A DNA stretch of 64,000 bases from assembly GCA_914767885.1 (NCBI GenBank), contig CAJZBQ010000035.1, forward strand, positions 434,001-498,000, in the 5' to 3' direction. Source of the DNA: Blepharisma stoltei. Its lineage: Eukaryota > Ciliophora > Heterotrichea > Heterotrichida > Blepharismidae. Shown in pieces: positions 46,101-57,600 of this stretch. The notes under the pieces were generated by a model that saw nothing but the letters and a program-made list of their open reading frames with translations, had not been told where the DNA came from and ran no database searches. Position 1 is the first letter of the stretch, and each line of letters starts with the position of its first letter. Made by a program: the position numbers and the translations under genes.

Positions 46101-46570
46101 TTTCGACACCCCACTTAGGCTATATGTATAATTCATCGAAAATAATTGATGCAGGAATCTGGCTATTGAAAAAATGACGAAGAAGCAAATGCCTTGTACA
46201 GTTATCCATGACAGATTCTCTTAACCCCAGAGATTGCTATTTATATAAACTGAGCAACGAAACTGGACTGGAATGGTTCAAACATTTTTGCCTCGTCAGT
46301 TCTCATCAGGATGAGTATGCGCCATTTGGATCAGCGAGAATTGAAGTCAAAGAAAATATAGAAAATTTTTCGGGGAAAAATGAATATATGGAAATGGCGA
46401 GAAATATTATGAAGAGGCTAAAAGTTGAGAAAATTCACAGGATCGATGTGAATTTTAAGATGAAGAAGTCGCTGAATAACTTCATTGGGAGAGCTGCTCA
46501 CATTGAAATGCTGGACAATGAAGCATTGATTCAAATGTTCATGTTTTCATGTGCAGGATTTTTCGAATAA
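43131..46570 (+). CDS. FAM135-like alpha/beta-hydrolase (DUF676), interrupted by a 1.35-kb nested insertion
   Basis: ATG at 43131. N-terminus MSLRGIIDVIIHLESFRNID then LYNPGLYHLEI matches the start of FAM135-type proteins (a conserved N-terminal beta-rich domain). The C-terminal third is a DUF676 serine-hydrolase: THLIILVHGFQGNSFDVRHW, then SFVGHSLGGVVIRAAL (GHSLGG nucleophile elbow), then LSTPHLGYMY. Removing 43757-45105 joins REVS to ECLLEGIEVLKQED and leaves 697 codons. FAM135 proteins are poorly characterised lipase-like cytoplasmic proteins; substrate unknown. TGA used as Trp in several places (KPWSPNW, NYWEKS). Confidence 0.85.
43757..45105. mobile_element. MITE-like element (CCTTTAAATTGGAAC family), TGA duplication, with nested element
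   Basis: TGA at 43754-43756 and 45103-45105 flank CTCC...GGAG ends. Left end has two direct copies of CCCCTTTAAATTGGAAC; right end is a hairpin. A second element (43931-44489) sits inside it. Outer body matches 56889-57674. Confidence 0.9.
43931..44489. mobile_element. Nested MITE-like element (CATCCTTGATCGAACG family), TAA duplication
   Basis: TAA at 43928-43930 and 44490-44492. Left end is a hairpin of CCATCCTTGATCGAACG; right end has two direct copies. The empty site is seen in the sister outer element near 57053-57057 (CTTAACTAAAATTC). Confidence 0.9.
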
Positions 46571-46969
46571 ATGCTAATTATAATCGTGAATATGTTTATT
46601 TAAAAAATTATATAGTGCTTTAAAATAATATGCTAGGAAAAAATGAATATTTAATTTGCCTTTGGGTTTATAAATATAATTTTGGCTATCGATCATAAAC
46701 TGATTCATTCTAGATATACTAATTTTCCAATATAACCAGTATTTTTCTTAGATGGCATGCCATATTTTTTTCTAACCAAATTTAAAAATGGTGAACCAAA
46801 AAAGCTCCATAGTGGGCTATAAGGGGTTTCCCTTAGACAGCCCTGTAAACTTGGACCAACTGAAAGATTCCACCCAAAATTTACAGCCCTTGCAGGGCTA
46901 TCTAGAGGAAATCCCTATATATCTTTGGTACGTATATATAAATAGCTATAAATATTATTTATGCAATTT
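46571..46969. other. Convergent intergenic region with repeats
   Basis: 46752-46820 is the reverse complement of the left arm region at 37031-37110. 46821-46918 has GGGGTTTCCC and GGAAATCCC ends, like the IES at 33986-34159. No gene. Confidence 0.6.
46821..46918. repeat. Short terminal-inverted-repeat element
   Basis: AAGGGGTTTCCC and GGAAATCCCTAT ends; inner ACAGCCCTG and CAGGGCTAT words pair. Shares the multi-hairpin style of 33986-34159. About 98 bp. Confidence 0.6.
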
Positions 46970-49900
46970 TTACTTATCTTTTGGCTCTTTTTCTTCTTCA
47001 TTTTCCTCTTCCAAAATTGAAGCATTGAAAAGTATTTCTGGAGGCCAGCCTTCTCCTGCAAACCTGAAGCATTTTCTGAGCCTTGGATGGTTGCCATAGA
47101 TAGGCACTAAGCTCGGATCCACCATTTCTAGAAGTTTAGAAGGTTCCATTCTAATAAGATTCATATACTGGTCAAAAGTTCTTCTAAGTCTTCTTCTACG
47201 GCACCATTTTTGGATCACAGCTGCTCCATTATTCAAAACCATAATTGCCGACTTTCCTCCTCTAAGTATCTCTTTCAGCTTGATTTCATAATAAGTTTTA
47301 ATTTCATTGATTTTGCTGACTAAATCTTCTTTTTCTTTGACCATTTTTGATGAGTACTCATTCAGCACATTATTGACTGAAATATAAAAGCTGCTGACAT
47401 TTTCGACAAAATTTCTTCGGAAATCTTTCAAAGTTATAGTTTTGGAGTCAAAATTTTCTATAAGAGAGTTATTTTCTTTTACAATATTTTCCATTACCTG
47501 TGTAAGTTGTGGTATGCAATTTGCTGTAGATAGCTTGCCATATTTTTTAGCAAAATAGGTATGAAAGACTTTTGGGGTTATTTATAGAAGACAGCATATT
47601 ATAGAAGAATCTTTAAATTGGAAATTTTCGGCTTTGACGATTTTTTCAAGTTCAGTAACCTCCTCTAAAGTTTCCAGCTCTTTAATTGTTTTTTCGTTAA
47701 CTTTTCTATGGAATTTTTTTTTGAATATTTTAAAGCTGTTTACGATTTCCATTTGGAGGGAGATAATTGAATCTTTATTTTGTGCATTCGTTGATCTTAG
47801 ATTATTCAACTGAGGACCAATGATATTCTTTAATTGGCAAAGATTATATAGATTGATTTTTTCAAGTTTTTTGATGTCTTGTTGAAACTTCTGGTTTTCT
47901 TCTGAAGCGCAATCCTTATTTTTTTCAAGAATTTTATATTGGCTTTTTTCGTTTTCAATAGCCATCTGAATTTTCAATTTGTTGAATTCTTCATTTTTTG
48001 TCCATTTTTCTGAAATAGACATTTGAAGTATGGTTTGCATTTCAATCAAGTAGTTATGCATTTCAGTAGTTATACTTGACTTTAGACCAGATATATATCC
48101 CTTTAGATCTTTGAGCTCGTTTACTAATAGAACAGATTTATTGGTTATATTGCGAATTTGAGTTAAATTCCCTTTAATTTCATTTCGCTTTGTATCTATC
48201 TCTTCTTTAAGTGAAGTAATTTCATTTTCTTTACTTTTTATCGATTTGTTATGATTTTCTTCTAATTTTTTGCATTCAATAGTATATAATTCCTTATCAT
48301 TCTCTTTTTCTTTCTGCAGCTTAAATATTTCATTTTTTAAACTATCACTTTTCTCTTTGTAAGAGACAATTTCAGATTCTTTACTTTTAATAGTGATATT
48401 TAAATTTTCTTCAAGCTTATTCTTTTCCATCATCATATTTTGGATCCCCCTTTCTTTTGCTAATGCCTTTTCAGATAAATATTGGTTTTCTTCTATGAGC
48501 TTTAAAAATTGGCATCATAAGAACTCGAGGCAAAAAATTTAAAAAAATGGCCTCGAGGGACCACAGGGTTGCAGGTGGGCACTTTTCGGGGTGGAGTGCA
48601 GGCTTGGGCTGTCTGGGCCTTCTCTCGACCCACAGACAAGAGGACCAACGGCGCAGCACCAATCGGGCACTTCTGGAGGAGCATTATGTTGTCTGTAAAA
48701 GGCAGAGGTTGTTCCAGAAGGAGGTACGGGACGCCTCCCTCATACACTGAGCACTGCCAGGGGTTAAGAGAGTCCTGCACTGCAATTTGGTCCGAGCAGG
48801 TTCGGGTGAGTCTACCCGTTAGACTGACGACATTACCATTTTTGGTAGCTCAGAAGGAAAAGGGCGATAGGTGGCTTTAGTGCTTAGCGCCATATAAAGC
48901 GTGAAGCTAAAGCTCAACTGGCTAGGGGCTGAAATAACCCCCGTTTAATCCCCTCTAACTATATCTCTCTCTATGAGCTTTTCATTTTCTGCGTCTTTTT
49001 GAGTTAAATAATTCAATACTGTGCTGTTTTCTTCTTTAATTTTGCTAATTATTTTTTCATTTTCACTTTCATGGTTTTTCAACTCCTCATACTTGATCCT
49101 AAGTTCATTGATTTCATCTTCTTTCCTTTTGATAAAGCTGTTGAGATTTGCTTCAATGTTTTCCTTTTCTTCATTTATTAACTGCATTATTTTGCTGCTT
49201 TCCTGCTGATAATTGGACAATTCAATTTTTAATTCTGAGTTCTCTGCCGCCAACATATTTATTTCATTTTCTCTATTTTTTATTGACTCAGCAAGATTTT
49301 TCTCGATCATTTGCATTTCTTTGGTGATTTTCAGTATTTCCCAGTCCTTGCTTTTTTGAACCTTAGAGAGTTCATCCTTTAGTTCATTATTATTTGCTTT
49401 CAAGCCATCAACCACGGCTGGATCAATTTCCCTGCTCTTAGCTATCTTCATTTGTTCTAAAATTAATTCAACTTCTTTCTGCTTCTTCGACAACTCTTCA
49501 CTTTGCCGCTTGTTTGTTTCTGCAAATTTTAAAGTTTCTCTTTCCTTATCTTCAATAGCTATTTTGAGTTTTTCTTTGTCGATTAATATTAATTCAATTT
49601 CTTTGCTGGCATCAGAGAATCGAGTTTTAAAAATGTCTCTCTCGTTTTTAACACTGCCCAGTTCTTCAGAAATCTTTATTGATTTATCTTTTATCTGAGC
49701 TACCATAGCTGAAGCGGTTTTATTGAAATGTGCTATGAAGTCACTGATTTTTCTTGAGTACTCAGATTTCATGGCCAAAACTGTGCTTTTGGATTCTGAA
49801 ATCGAGGTTCATGATATTTAATCGAAACCTTTTGTTAGTGTGGCATTTCCTTAAAAACTGATTCTCTTGAGACATTTGCTCTGGGAAGCTGTCTAATTTC

Positions 49901-51857
49901 TATCAAATGTCACACGAGGGAAAAAAATTTTACTGAATACCCTCGAAGAAATTTGTCTGCTAGAGGAAAAATTATACACTAAAATCGACTCTTTTATTTT
50001 ACAAGCTTTTCTGAAAACTGATAGTTTTGACTGGTGATATTGAAAAGTTAGAGATTTCCTCAAAATTTCTGCTTTTTCTTTGTTCTCACGCGCAATTTCA
50101 CTTATTTTTGATTTTATCAACACTAAGCTTTCTGAGTTTGCCTTCATTTGCAGGTTTTGAAGTTTTTTTATATCATTGATGCTAAATTTCACACTTTCAG
50201 TTGTCTTTAGAACATATTTTAAGCTTGTTCGCAGCTTTTCTTGTGCTTTAGAAGCTTTAATCAAGCTAAATTTTAATTCCTCATTTTCTTTTTTCTGAAG
50301 CTTTGCATCATTTATTTGATTTTCTAATAAGCCACTTAGATTTGCATTTGCCAGCTTTGTTTGGTTATTCTCATCCATAGCTTTTCTCAAGAAAATACTT
50401 ATGATTCTTGTCCCGTTTTGGCAGTTCGAATTCCAATTTCTGGATTCCTTTATTAAATTTCCTTTTATTTCTCTTGCTGCATTTTTAAGTGCATGAATCT
50501 CAGATGAAACCATTGGCAATCTATTAGATAAGCAGTTTTTTAAGCTCTCAATTTTCTTTTCTAGCTGGTTTATTAGAGAGTCTTGGCTCTCGATTTTCAA
50601 TAAATAATAATCAATTTCTTCATCTTTTTGGTTATCAAGCTTAATTTGACTGGCCAAATCTTTAATAATTTGTTTGCACTTTTCCACTTCATTTTGGAGC
50701 TCTTCTTTTATACCATATAAACTTTCATTTTTTGTATAAAGAGCATATAATTCTATCTTTAAACTCTCGTTTTCTTTTATTAGCTCCTGATTATCATTAT
50801 TCCCTCTTTTTTTTTGGAATTCCTTGAATTTTTCACCCGTAAGTTGTTTCCATAAATAAGAGTCATAGTCCACCACTTTTTTCAATTCCAAGTTCATTTC
50901 TCTCATTTCTTTTATTTTCTTTTTAATAGCCATCATTTTCAAATTTAAGTTTGGCCCTGATTTTTTCCCTTTGCCTTTTTCAGCTTCCAGTTGGCTTTTC
51001 AGCTGCTTCAATATTTCTTCATATTGATTTTGAAAAGGATGCCGGTTTGCATATTTTGAATCCGGGTTTAGCTTCCCATGTTTCCATTTTTCAATTTCTA
51101 TAGCAAACATATACAATTCTTGAATTTTTCTTTTCCCTGAAAAATTCCCTTCAAAAATACTAGCTTTTTTCTTCATTAAGTTGACCATATCATCTCTTGA
51201 CCTATCAGCAAGTTCTACTGCAGTTTTTTCGCTTGCAAAAATAATATTTTCAAAAAAGCTTTGTGTGTCATTTTGGCTGATCAAGTAATTGATAATTTTC
51301 CCTTTGATTACTTCAATAGCTATAGCTGCCTCAATTATCTCTTCCTGTGATGAGTCTTGGTCAATATCATTGCTTTTTTCCACCAATAACTCTACTGCTT
51401 TTTGAATATTCAAAGGTAGCTTCCCACATTTTGAGATTATATTTTTCAAATTTTCTACTGATTTATTGATCAAGTCTCCACTTTTTTCACTAGGGATTGC
51501 CAGATTTGGAGAGTAAGACCGTTCCAGGTTTCTTGGCGTGAGATCACTGAAATCACTTGTATAGCTTGTGTCCCCAATTGTCATGAGACTCTTAGAGTTC
51601 AACAGCATAGACTCGTTGCTTCAGCCTGTATGTGGCTGGTTTATTCTAGCTGGGGACTGAAAAAATTCATCTTCATTTGTCCTAACTGTATTTGTTCGGG
51701 AATGATTTCGTAGTGTCAGAAGTTTGTACAATTTTTGATACTCTTTAATATAAAAAGATACAGGTTGTGAGGGCAAATCTTCTGTGAATGGAGAGGATTC
51801 TATTGAGGAGTGCCCAGAAAATTCACTTGCAGGGACAGTTAAATGAACTTTCCTCAT
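46970..51857 (-). CDS. Giant coiled-coil protein with C-terminal IQ motif, 1393 residues, three insertions
   Basis: ATG at 51857 (MRKVHLTVPASEFSGHSS). About 120 low-complexity residues, then almost continuous heptad-rich coiled coil (for example KSQLEAEKGKGKKSGPN, ESQDSLINQLEKKIESL, KLKIAIEDKERETLKFA, YKEKSDSLKNEIFKLQKEK). Near the C-terminus AAVIQKWCRRRRLRRTFDQY is a calmodulin-binding IQ motif, and the protein ends EEEKEPKDK. Removing 47495-47599, 48504-48981 and 49815-49937 leaves exactly 1394 codons. The join KLIEENQYLSEKA across the retroposon is exact; the IES at 49815-49937 is the least certain, and without it there would be two genes. Probably cytoskeletal or centrosomal; inference from architecture only. 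Confidence 0.75.
47495..47599. mobile_element. 105-bp TA-bounded IES in coiled-coil gene
   Basis: TA at 47495-47496 and 47600-47601. Removal joins FQFKDSSI to MENIVKENNSLIENF in frame, skipping a TAA. Neighbouring TAs allow a 3-bp alternative that also stays in frame. Confidence 0.7.
48504..48981 (+). mobile_element. Retroposon-like element (family B, copy 2)
   Basis: CTATGAGCTTT occurs at both ends (48493-48503 and 48971-48981). Body aligns with the minus-strand element at 15612-16129; 5' hairpin CTCGAGGCAAAA with GGCCTCGAG. 3' tail CTAACTATATCTCTCT. Removal restores the coiled-coil frame. Confidence 0.9.
49815..49937. mobile_element. Candidate 123-bp TA-bounded IES in coiled-coil gene
   Basis: TA at 49815-49816 and 49938-49939. 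Removal skips TAG and TAA and joins RQISSRV to SWTSISESKSTVLAM in frame, making the total length a whole number of codons. No paralogue is available to confirm it. Confidence 0.5.
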
Positions 51858-51869
51858 AATTTATTAATT

Positions 51870-52523
51870 TTATAGTCTTGTTAATATGAGTAACAAAAGT
51901 ACGGAAATGACTAGGAAAAATAAAGCTAAAAGAAAGATCATGCAGAATCGCTTTTTCGTTCGACCTCGTCTACTTGCAATTTCTAGCTCATCTACAACTC
52001 CGCTTGTGTTTTCGCCTGCTTCATGGATGTTATTTTCTATAAGGTCTAGTTTTAGACCTTGCTCTCTGGTCATTTCTGCAAAATCCTTGAGCATTTCTGC
52101 AATAAGGGTCATTTTTATTTCGACTGTGTGGATCCTTTCGTTTCTTTCCCTTAACATTTCTTCAGTAAATAAATCGTGAACTTGGACTTGAGCCTGAGCT
52201 TTTTGTGCTTTTTGAGATTCCTGGAATGAGTTGAGGGCGTTTTCAAACTCATCAGAGTAAGTTTGCATTAATTTTTCTTTTTTTGTTTGTTCTGCTTGAG
52301 ACTTTGGCTGATAATTTTCTATGTCTCGTAAGGTTGACTCAATAAATTCGCATTCTTCGTTGGCTTTGGCTAAGAAATTTGCTCCATTGCTGGATGATAA
52401 ATTAGTTTTTAAAGCTTCCATGTGCTGCCTTAAATCTTTTTCTTTTGCTTGTAAAGGATTATCGAGTAGGCGTTGCTATCTCTTGATTACCTTGACATCA
52501 GATTCAGGCTTTTTCTTCGACAT
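51870..52523 (-). CDS. Syntaxin-type SNARE (Qa)
   Basis: ATG at 52523 (MSKKKPESDVK), a 15-nt intron, then 212 residues in all. Helical N-terminal region; t-SNARE helix at about residues 115-180 (MLRERNERIHTVEIKMTLIA, MLKDFAEMTREQGLKLDLIE, NNIHEAGENTSGVVDELEIA) with the central layer Gln in REQG; C-terminal transmembrane anchor (MIFLLALFFLVISVLLLLIL) followed by TRL. Qa-SNAREs drive membrane fusion with R-, Qb- and Qc-SNAREs. The subtype (endosomal, Golgi or plasma membrane) cannot be decided here. Stop is 12 bp from the coiled-coil gene's ATG. Confidence 0.85.
52476..52490 (-). other. 15-nt intron in syntaxin gene
   Basis: GTAATCAAGAGATAG; removal joins SDVK to QRLLDNPLQAKEK and deletes an in-frame TAG. 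Confidence 0.9.
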
Positions 52524-52756
52524 TTTAAATCTAAGTAAATATAAATTTTAATTATATAATTGCTTTAGCAATACTAATTATATTTTTCAAATATTTTTAT
52601 TAATTGTTTAAATAAATCCTGATTTCATATATTAAAATCTATCACCAAATAAAATGATTTTTGTCATTAAAATCATTTATTAATTTATTTTAAATAATGA
52701 TTTATATATTCCTTAATAAAGGAAGTTTCTTTATAGTTTTCAATTTTACTCTTAAT
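52524..52756. other. Short AT-rich intergenic region
   Basis: About 230 bp, nothing recognised. Confidence 0.3.
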
Positions 52757-53428
52757 TTAAAAGATCTCGCAAATGCATGCACAAGCACATCTGGGAGCGT
52801 CCATAGCCAGCTGTTTTGACCTTTTTTGCTTTTCACTCGATGTAATCTTTTTTGTCGGCCCAATATTTGGCTTTTCTCCCCCGGCCATCATAACTATAGT
52901 AGATCTCAAAATATCAGTCAGCACATCCTGAAAGGCCTTGTCCACATTTTCTGCTGTTAAAGCAGAAGTTTCCATATACAGTAATTGATTTTTTTGGGCA
53001 TAAATTTTGGCTTCCTCTTGTGGGACTTTTCTCTCATTTTCGAGGTCATTTTTGTTGCCGATCAGCAGGACCGAAAGAAGGGAGTCCCCCATCAGCTTCA
53101 GCTCTCTGATTCATTTAGACAGATTTTTAAAGCTTTCTCTGTTTGTAATGTCAAAGACAACGAGAGCGCCTTTGACCCCTCGGTAGAACGAAGGAAGGAT
53201 TCCGCGGTACTGGTCTTGGCCTGCAGTATCTCAGATTTCAGCTTTGACGACCTTGCTGTCAATGTCAACAATTTTGTAATCATTTTTGAAACCATGGGTG
53301 CTTGGCATGCTCTGACAGAATTCATTTTTTGTGAACCGGCTTCGGATGCTGGATTTTCCAACTGTTGAGTCGCCAATAATGACGAGCTTGAAGCTGTAGT
53401 CTATGTCTCTACTATCGTTGTTTTCCAT
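52757..53428 (-). CDS. Rab-family small GTPase
   Basis: ATG at 53428 (MENNDSRDIDYSFKLVIIGD). 223 residues. G1 GDSTVGKS, switch II WDTAGQDQYRG (W encoded by TGA), G4 GNKNDLE, G5 ETSAL. C-terminus RCACACICEIF carries several Cys that may be prenylated, although not in a canonical CC or CXC end. Effector region reads MPSTHGFKNDYKIV rather than the usual IGxxF motif, so subfamily is unclear; length and NKND/TSAL fit Rab11-like or Rab2-like. Controls vesicle traffic by GTP-dependent effector binding. No intron. Confidence 0.9.
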
Positions 53429-53706
53429 GTAAATATGAATTATACTGACTGCGGCCAATCAAAGTTTTAGCTTAATTTTTATATTAAAAAATTGAAAAGG
53501 AGTCATTAGGGATATAGCTTAAGATTTTTGCCAATTTTAAAGAATATAATATTACTTTTACAGGCGAGGCTTTATCTTTTTGCACATTATAAGAACAAAA
53601 TAAAGATATTTTGACTAAGATTTCTTAATCAAAGATCATCTTGTTGCAAAATTTCTCAATTCCAGAGTTTTTGAATTCTTTATTGCAAAATCTCACATAA
53701 TTATAA
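53429..53706. other. Divergent intergenic region
   Basis: About 280 bp between the Rab and TIM17 start codons; AT-rich; must hold both promoters, no motif recognised. Confidence 0.35.
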
Positions 53707-54270
53707 ATGGCACAACGAGAACCTTGCCCAGAAAGATTCTTTGACGATCTTGGAGGAGCCTTTGCAATGGGCGGAGTTGGAGGGGCGATTTTTTATTTCT
53801 TAAAAGGCTTCTACAATGCTCCATCCAGAGAGAGATTTAAAGGTGCAATGACCGCAGTAAAGCTTCGAGCACCCATACTCGGAGGTAGTTTTGCTTTATG
53901 GGGAGGCCTGTTCTCGACTTTTGACTGTTTTTTATTATGGTACCGTCAGAGTGACGATCCTATTAATGCAATTGTTTCAGGGTTCGCAACTGGTGGAATT
54001 CTTGCCCTTCGTTCAGGATTTTCAATAGCATGGCGAAATGCAGTCGCAGGTGGAGTAATTTTGGGCATTATTGAAGGTGTCAACCTCGCATACACAAGCA
54101 TGATGGTTAAGCAAGGCATGTTGATGATGCAGGAAATGCAAAAAATGCAGGTGGAAAGACAAAAGAGGATCATGAAAGGCCTGCCTGATTTCACACCAGA
54201 AGAAATAGAAGAAAAGATGCGGCAGACTCAGAGCAAAGGGGGACTGAGTGCAATGTTCAGTAGAGGATAA
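53707..54270 (+). CDS. TIM17: Mitochondrial import inner membrane translocase subunit Tim17
   Basis: MAQREPCPERFFDDLGGAFAMG start; 187 residues. Tim17/22/23 family pattern with four membrane segments and Gly-rich motifs: GGAFAMGGVGGAIFYFLKG, APILGGSFALWGGLFSTFDC, FATGGILALRSGF, AVAGGVILGIIEGVN. The N-terminal PCP is a Tim17 hallmark. Core channel subunit of the TIM23 presequence translocase. The C-terminal extension is Met/Gln-rich and charged (MLMMQEMQKMQVERQKR). No intron or insertion. Confidence 0.92.
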   Translation: MAQREPCPERFFDDLGGAFAMGGVGGAIFYFLKGFYNAPSRERFKGAMTAVKLRAPILGGSFALWGGLFSTFDCFLLWYRQSDDPINAIVSGFATGGILALRSGFSIAWRNAVAGGVILGIIEGVNLAYTSMMVKQGMLMMQEMQKMQVERQKRIMKGLPDFTPEEIEEKMRQTQSKGGLSAMFSRG

Positions 54271-54287
54271 CTGGGAAAAAATACTAA

Positions 54288-54636
54288 CTCCCCATCTTTA
54301 AATTCGAACAAAACATCAAGTGCATTTTTTGGGTGCTTTAATCTCCCTTTAGAATTGATTAATTTTTTATTTAATTCTTTATACAAATAAATAAGGAAAA
54401 TCAAGATGAAAATACTAATTTTTATAAAATAAGTATGGTTTAATTTAATGAAAAGTTGCTATTTAAAAAGTTTTCACACTAAATCGATGACTCTTTTTAA
54501 TTATTTCCTCATTAAAAATTTTATATATCATATCATTGATTTTTTTTAGTGAAACATTTAAATATTATTTGTTTTTTAAAAAAAATAGCCTCTTTAAATT
54601 GGAACAATATTTTTTGTTCCAATATAATGGGGAGAG
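54288..54636. mobile_element. MITE-like element (TTTAAATTGGAAC family), TAA duplication
   Basis: TAA at 54285-54287 and 54637-54639. Left end CTCCCCATCTTTAAATTCGAAC and a second degenerate copy; right end hairpin AATTGGAAC/GTTCCAATA. 349 bp, between TIM17 and VPS51. Confidence 0.85.
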
Positions 54637-54658
54637 TAAGATTTCTTTTGAGTTAGAC

Positions 54659-57600
54659 CTAAGATTTACTTTTAATGTTTAGTTGTTCTTTTTTATTTTC
54701 CACAATGCTCTCTAGTAAAGTTTTTTGAAGGCTTACAGGCTGCGTGCTGCGATTGGAAACGGTGAAGTTTACTTCGTGGACGTATCCAGATAAGATGTCG
54801 TTATCATCCATAGCGACGATTTCGTCAATGCAGCTTCCCATGAAGCTAGAGTCGACTTCTATTTGCTGGACTCCTCCAGTGCCAAATTCTTTCATCCTCA
54901 GCTCTTCATACATGCTTTTAAACGTCAGCTTCACAATGCTGCTTAAAATGCTGTTCAGCTCAAATTTTACATTTTCATAAGTTTTCGCTTTTCTTGCGAA
55001 AAGTCTTTCCATTTCCAATTCTACGTTATGCTTAGCCCTTTTTCTCTTAAATCTCTGATTAAGTGCTTGTTCTCCCCTAAAAAAGACTTTCAGTTCCTTT
55101 TTGGCGATTTTCAAGTTTTCTATAATTTGCACGATTATCTATATTAAAATTACTGGATGTACATCAATTGGCTCTGTGTCTATTAGTCAATTAATATTAG
55201 CGTATTCTTCTAGCATGTCAGAAAAGAGCTTTCCATAGTGCTCAATGTAGATCGTTAAGAGGTCTTCTTGAGTTTGTTTTAAAGTGATAAGTAGCTCTGG
55301 CTTTGCGACCCTTTGGATGATGTCATTTAATTCTGGCTTTGAAATTCCTAGGTCTGAATAGGAGCTTGATATAGTGCTGAGAAGCTTGGGGAGGCCGTTT
55401 TCTTCTAGAGAAATTGAAATTTTGAGAAGCGCTATCAAAAATGTCCCGCTTTTATTAATTTTGTATAAGCTTGATAGAGAAGGATCATTGCCTGCATATC
55501 TTGATGAAAAAGATGAGACTGCCTGCTTGAAAAACTGGAAAAATTGGATTAAATGTGACACTATTAGTGACACAAACATGATCCCAGACGTTAAATAAGA
55601 TTTTGACGACTCTATTAGTGGTTCCAGTTCTATTACAGACGCAATTACAGAGTACATAATATCATAAACCGCTTTGTCTGTAGGTCCTTCAATGGACTCA
55701 GGCAGTCCTTCAGTCGAGTTTTCTATATCTCTGCTAATATTCTCTAAAAAATTGACTAAGTTTCCTTGCAAATTTTCTATGACTTTTTCGACCTCATGCC
55801 TAATGGTGAATTCAAATAGCTCCGAAAACTTATCACTTACACTGAACTGGCTGCTAGAAGCCACTAATGCTTTGATTTGCTTCATGTCAGAATTTACTAT
55901 ATGAAGAGCCTTCGTAAAAGGTCCCAGCTCTGAGTTGACTTCTTTTAATTTATTTTTAATATTGTTGATATATATTGTAAGCACGTCCCTCACGTAATTT
56001 ATCATCAAGTTTTTCTGTTTTTCACTGAAAATTTCATTAAAAGAGACCAGTGAATTCACAAATTGAGGGATCCCTTGTTCGTGGACCTCCAAAATATACC
56101 AGCTGAAAGAACCTTCTTTTATAGAGTATTCTCTGTCAGTTTCGTTTATATTTACTCTGATATCTTGGTCAATGCTTTGAATTGAGCTGTAGGAATCTGC
56201 CATAGGCATAATTGGGGTTGATTTTGCAGACAAAGTCGCTTTTTCATACAACTTTTTTAGTGTCGAAATTATGTGACTCTTATGGCTATGTAAAAAATAC
56301 TAATTGAAAAACAAAGTCGGCAGCTTTTCTGACTCATCTCCAAGCCATGCCATTTCTTTTATGTACTTCGTAAATAAGTGAGCAGGCAAGTTTGAGTCTT
56401 GCAGCTTGCTTCATAAGATTTTTTTGATTGTTTCTGTGCATTCCATAGTTTCTTGATAGATAGAAGCATAAGAAGTGTCAGTTTTATGCTGTTGCAAAAA
56501 GGACTGAGAGTCATGATAGCTTTCTGCTGCTTGGTGAAAATCTACAACTTTATTTTTATCAGAATTATTCTCAATTGCGGATCTCAAAAGAGCTGGCAAG
56601 TCACAGATGAATTTAATTTTCTGCAGCTCTTCATGAATTCCTACCAATTTTTTGATTTCTTGCTGTTTTAGTCCTAAGACTCCGTCTACTTTTTCAGTCA
56701 AGCCTTGGATCTTGCTCATGCTTTCTTCGAGCCTTTTCATTTCGTCTTCCATTTTCTCGACGTTGGATTTCATTGATTTTATTGTGTCAGTAGCTGATAT
56801 GAATTTGTTGTATATTGAGCTATATTTAAATCCATATTAATATTTAATTTAGTAGTATATTAATTTTATGCAAAATAAGTATTACTTACTCCCCCCCCCT
56901 TTAAATTGGAACAAAATATAGGTAAAATTTCCACTTTTTTTGGTAAATTTACCCCCCTTTAAATTTGAACAAAATTTAATTTTATAATAAAAAATCATAG
57001 ATAATTTTTATCTAAAAGGTTTTGATATAAGTTAAATGTTTCTTCTTAACTAAAATTCAAAATTTAGTTATACCTTGCTCTTCTTTTAAAGAAGATAGTA
57101 TAAAGAGCATCTTATTTAAATAAATTTATTATCCTTAATTGTTAAATTTAAAAAAAAAATTAAATTTTTTTTTTAAAAATTTTTATTTTTTTTGATAAAA
57201 ATGATATTTTTTATTTAAATAGTTTTTGATATAAATTCAATGCGAATTCCTTATAAAATTTTAAAATTTACTTATTTATTGCTTTAATTTAAAGAATATA
57301 GCATAAATAACATCTTATTTAAACAAAATTAGCACTTTGATCGATAAATTTTCTAAATTTTTTTTTTTTTTTTAATTTTTTTTTATCAATAAAAATAATA
57401 ATTTTTGTGTAAATAATTTTGATACCAATTAATAGTGGCGTATTAACTAATATATAAATTTAGTTATATCTTGCTTTGTTTTAAAGGATAAAGAGTAAAT
57501 AGCATTTCATCAGACAAATTTATTGATCTAATTCGATAAATTTTTTTTTTTTAAATTTTTATATAAATTTTTGTTTTTTATAAAAATTTTATATGGATAA

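Noticed and set aside
5135-46570. TGA as stop, giving many short genes
   Set aside because: Splitting at TGA breaks conserved motifs (Rab WDTAGQ, WD40 WD, Kelch W) at exactly the Trp positions, in many independent genes.
52985-53368. Plus-strand ORF opposite the Rab gene
   Set aside because: Shadow of the Rab coding sequence, which has all GTPase motifs.
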